Source: Modicisalibacter sp049808615
GTDB taxonomy: Bacteria > Pseudomonadota > Gammaproteobacteria > Pseudomonadales > Halomonadaceae
Assembly (NCBI RefSeq): GCF_049808615.1
Contig: NZ_JBNCAN010000021.1
Span: forward strand, 1 to 64,000
Direction of reading: 5' to 3'
DNA length: 64,000 nt
Part shown: piece by piece, positions 62,988-64,000 of the stretch
How the letters are laid out: each line of letters starts with the position of its first letter
Numbering within the stretch: position 1 is the first letter of the stretch
Translations under genes and position numbers: made by a program
Notes under the pieces: model-generated
Told to the model about the DNA's origin: nothing
What the model saw: the letters and a program-made list of their open reading frames with translations, nothing else
Database searches by the model: none

Positions 62988-63638
62988 ATGGCACCCGCAT
63001 GCGCTGATAGCGCCACTGTTTTGGATCTGATTGCCAGGGTGACACGGCCCGGTCAGCGAACCCTCATCGGCATTGCCGGCCCGCCCGGTTCGGGCAAGTC
63101 GACGCTCGCCGAAGCCGTGGTCGAACGGCTGAACGCGAACACCGGGAATGAACCCCGCGCGGCGCTCCTGCCAATGGACGGCTTCCACCTCGAGAATGAG
63201 GTACTTGTCGAACAAGGACTGTTGTCGCGCAAGGGGGCGCCAGAAACCTTCGATGCTGCCGGGCTGGTGCGACTAGTGCGCCGCGTCAGGGAGGACGCCG
63301 GCGACATTCACTACCCGCTATTCGATCGCGCGCGTGACTGCTGCCTGCCAGACGCGGGCCTTCTGCAAGCGGAAACCCCGATCGTCGTGATCGAGGGTAA
63401 CTATCTGCTGCTTGATGCGCCGCCCTGGGATGGGCTGACCGGGCTATTCGACGCCACCGTGTTCCTGGCACCGTCGATCGAGATCCTCGAGGGCCGGCTG
63501 ATCGATCGCTGGCTGAGCTTCGGGTTTTCCCCCGAGGCCGCCGCGGAGAAGGTGCGCGGGAACGACCTGCGCAACGCGCGCCTCGTCCTCGACAGCAGTC
63601 GCGCCGCCGACCTGCTGCTGACCCAAAGCAGCAACTGA
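62988..63638 (+). CDS. frcK: Nucleoside/nucleotide-kinase-like P-loop kinase (FrcK-like)
   Basis: A 216-aa kinase of the uridine-kinase/pantothenate-kinase-like family, matching the kinase at the end of frcBCAK fructose-uptake operons of rhizobia. Walker A GPPGSGKSTLAEAV is near 31-44; LLPMDGFHLENEVL and YPLFDRARDCCLP are family blocks; VVIEGNYLLLD is Walker B-like. It appears intact while the transporter genes before it are broken. It starts 3 nt after the frcA fragment. Substrate is presumably a sugar. Confidence 0.82.
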   Translation: MAPACADSATVLDLIARVTRPGQRTLIGIAGPPGSGKSTLAEAVVERLNANTGNEPRAALLPMDGFHLENEVLVEQGLLSRKGAPETFDAAGLVRLVRRVREDAGDIHYPLFDRARDCCLPDAGLLQAETPIVVIEGNYLLLDAPPWDGLTGLFDATVFLAPSIEILEGRLIDRWLSFGFSPEAAAEKVRGNDLRNARLVLDSSRAADLLLTQSSN

Positions 63639-63714
63639 GCGGCGCCCATCAGGCCCATAAGCATCTGCTGGGTTGCATCATTTTCCCAGGATCGAGACAC
63701 CAGTGATGGAACAT

Positions 63715-63867
63715 TCAGGGGTTCATCAGCCGCGAGCGTAAATAGGCGTTTCTAGGCAGAAGCCCGATTTTCAAACCGAACGGGCGAAAGACCTGGTCGA
63801 GCAGCGCGAGCGATTGACGACCCTTTCCTATTTCTTCCCGCACACCAGAAATCACCATAGCTCCCAT
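63715..63867 (-). pseudogene. Short unidentified coding remnant
   Basis: A 50-codon frame, open for about 17 more codons upstream to a stop near 63920. It reads like real protein (GVREEIGKGRQSLALLDQVF, PFGLKIGLLPRN, YLRSRL) but I cannot name the family. It is too short to be the whole gene and may be the 3' end of a lost one. It could also be a small gene. Confidence 0.3.
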
Positions 63868-63942
63868 GTTGGCCGCCCAAGACTGCTTAGTGATAGCAGG
63901 GCGGTTGAAGATCGCCCTTTATCGATATAAATAGGCGAAAGG

Positions 63943-63970
63943 CTATACATGTTGCGTACTATATGTATAG
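63943..63970. promoter_or_regulatory. Inverted repeat, possible operator
   Basis: CTATACAT and ATGTATAG form an 8-bp inverted repeat with a 12-nt spacer, in AT-rich DNA, 15 nt before a possible start codon at 63986. It looks like an operator for the gene running off the right edge. Confidence 0.45.
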
Positions 63971-63985
63971 TTTTTAGGAAAACCT

Positions 63986-64000
63986 ATGCATATGATCCCG
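63986..64000 (+). CDS. Possible gene start cut by the window edge
   Basis: ATG CAT ATG ATC CCG follows AGGAA at a 5-nt distance from the first ATG. Only five codons are visible, so nothing can be said about the product. Confidence 0.25.

Larger units (their letters stand above)
63639..64000. other. Gene-poor tail with an unidentified coding remnant
   Basis: This 362-nt stretch after frcK has no full gene. It contains a short minus-strand coding-looking remnant, an inverted repeat and a possible gene start at the edge, each listed separately. I see no transposase or tRNA. Confidence 0.4.

Overview
The window looks like chromosomal DNA of a gammaproteobacterium, most likely a Halomonas-like member of the Halomonadaceae. 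The reasons are the moderately high G+C content, the origin/mnmG-rsmG-parAB-atp-glmUS block, and a phoBR-ubiA-ubiC-rubB-hupB-recG-oxyR order resembling Pseudomonas. The taxonomic call is inference; there is no rRNA gene here.

Layout. (1) 1-2.5 kb: a minus-strand set of four small exported proteins: a Gly/Asp/Tyr-rich repeat protein, a protein with a double-glycine-like processing motif, a Sec-exported C39-type peptidase, and a 70-residue protein. It resembles the Fap functional-amyloid operon in logic but not in detail, and runs off the left edge. (2) 2.9-10.7 kb: an APH/P-loop kinase, hemL, thiD, hemJ, a ClC transporter, argC and erpA. (3) 10.8-13.1 kb: a polar amino-acid ABC transporter. 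(4) 13.2-13.65 kb: a probable replication origin with DnaA boxes and AT-rich DNA. (5) 13.7-28.7 kb: mnmG, rsmG, parA, parB, the complete atpIBEFHAGDC operon, glmU and glmS. (6) 28.8-34.8 kb: a DUF72 protein, an NSS transporter, a small conserved protein, hexR and uvrD. (7) 34.8-41.2 kb: a torC-like/torD/torA respiratory operon behind a perfect FNR/Anr box, followed by an orphan Tat-type TRAP binding protein. (8) 41.2-57.9 kb: phoU, cysZ, a marR pair, phoRB with a Pho box, ubiA, ubiC, a rubredoxin-reductase-like gene, hupB, recG, oxyR, ridA, spoT, rpoZ and gmk. (9) 58-61.5 kb: two MFS transporters around pyrC. (10) 61.5-64 kb: an accessory tail with a FitAB-type toxin-antitoxin pair, a decayed fructose-type ABC operon (frcC and frcA broken, frcK intact) and an unidentified remnant.

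The two most unusual items are the secreted C39/repeat-protein cluster at the left edge and the TorC-like cytochrome. In the cytochrome the normal NapC/NirT pentaheme module is replaced by a diheme cytochrome c region fused to a TorC-type C-terminal monoheme domain. Function assignments rest on motifs and remembered family features; no database search was run.
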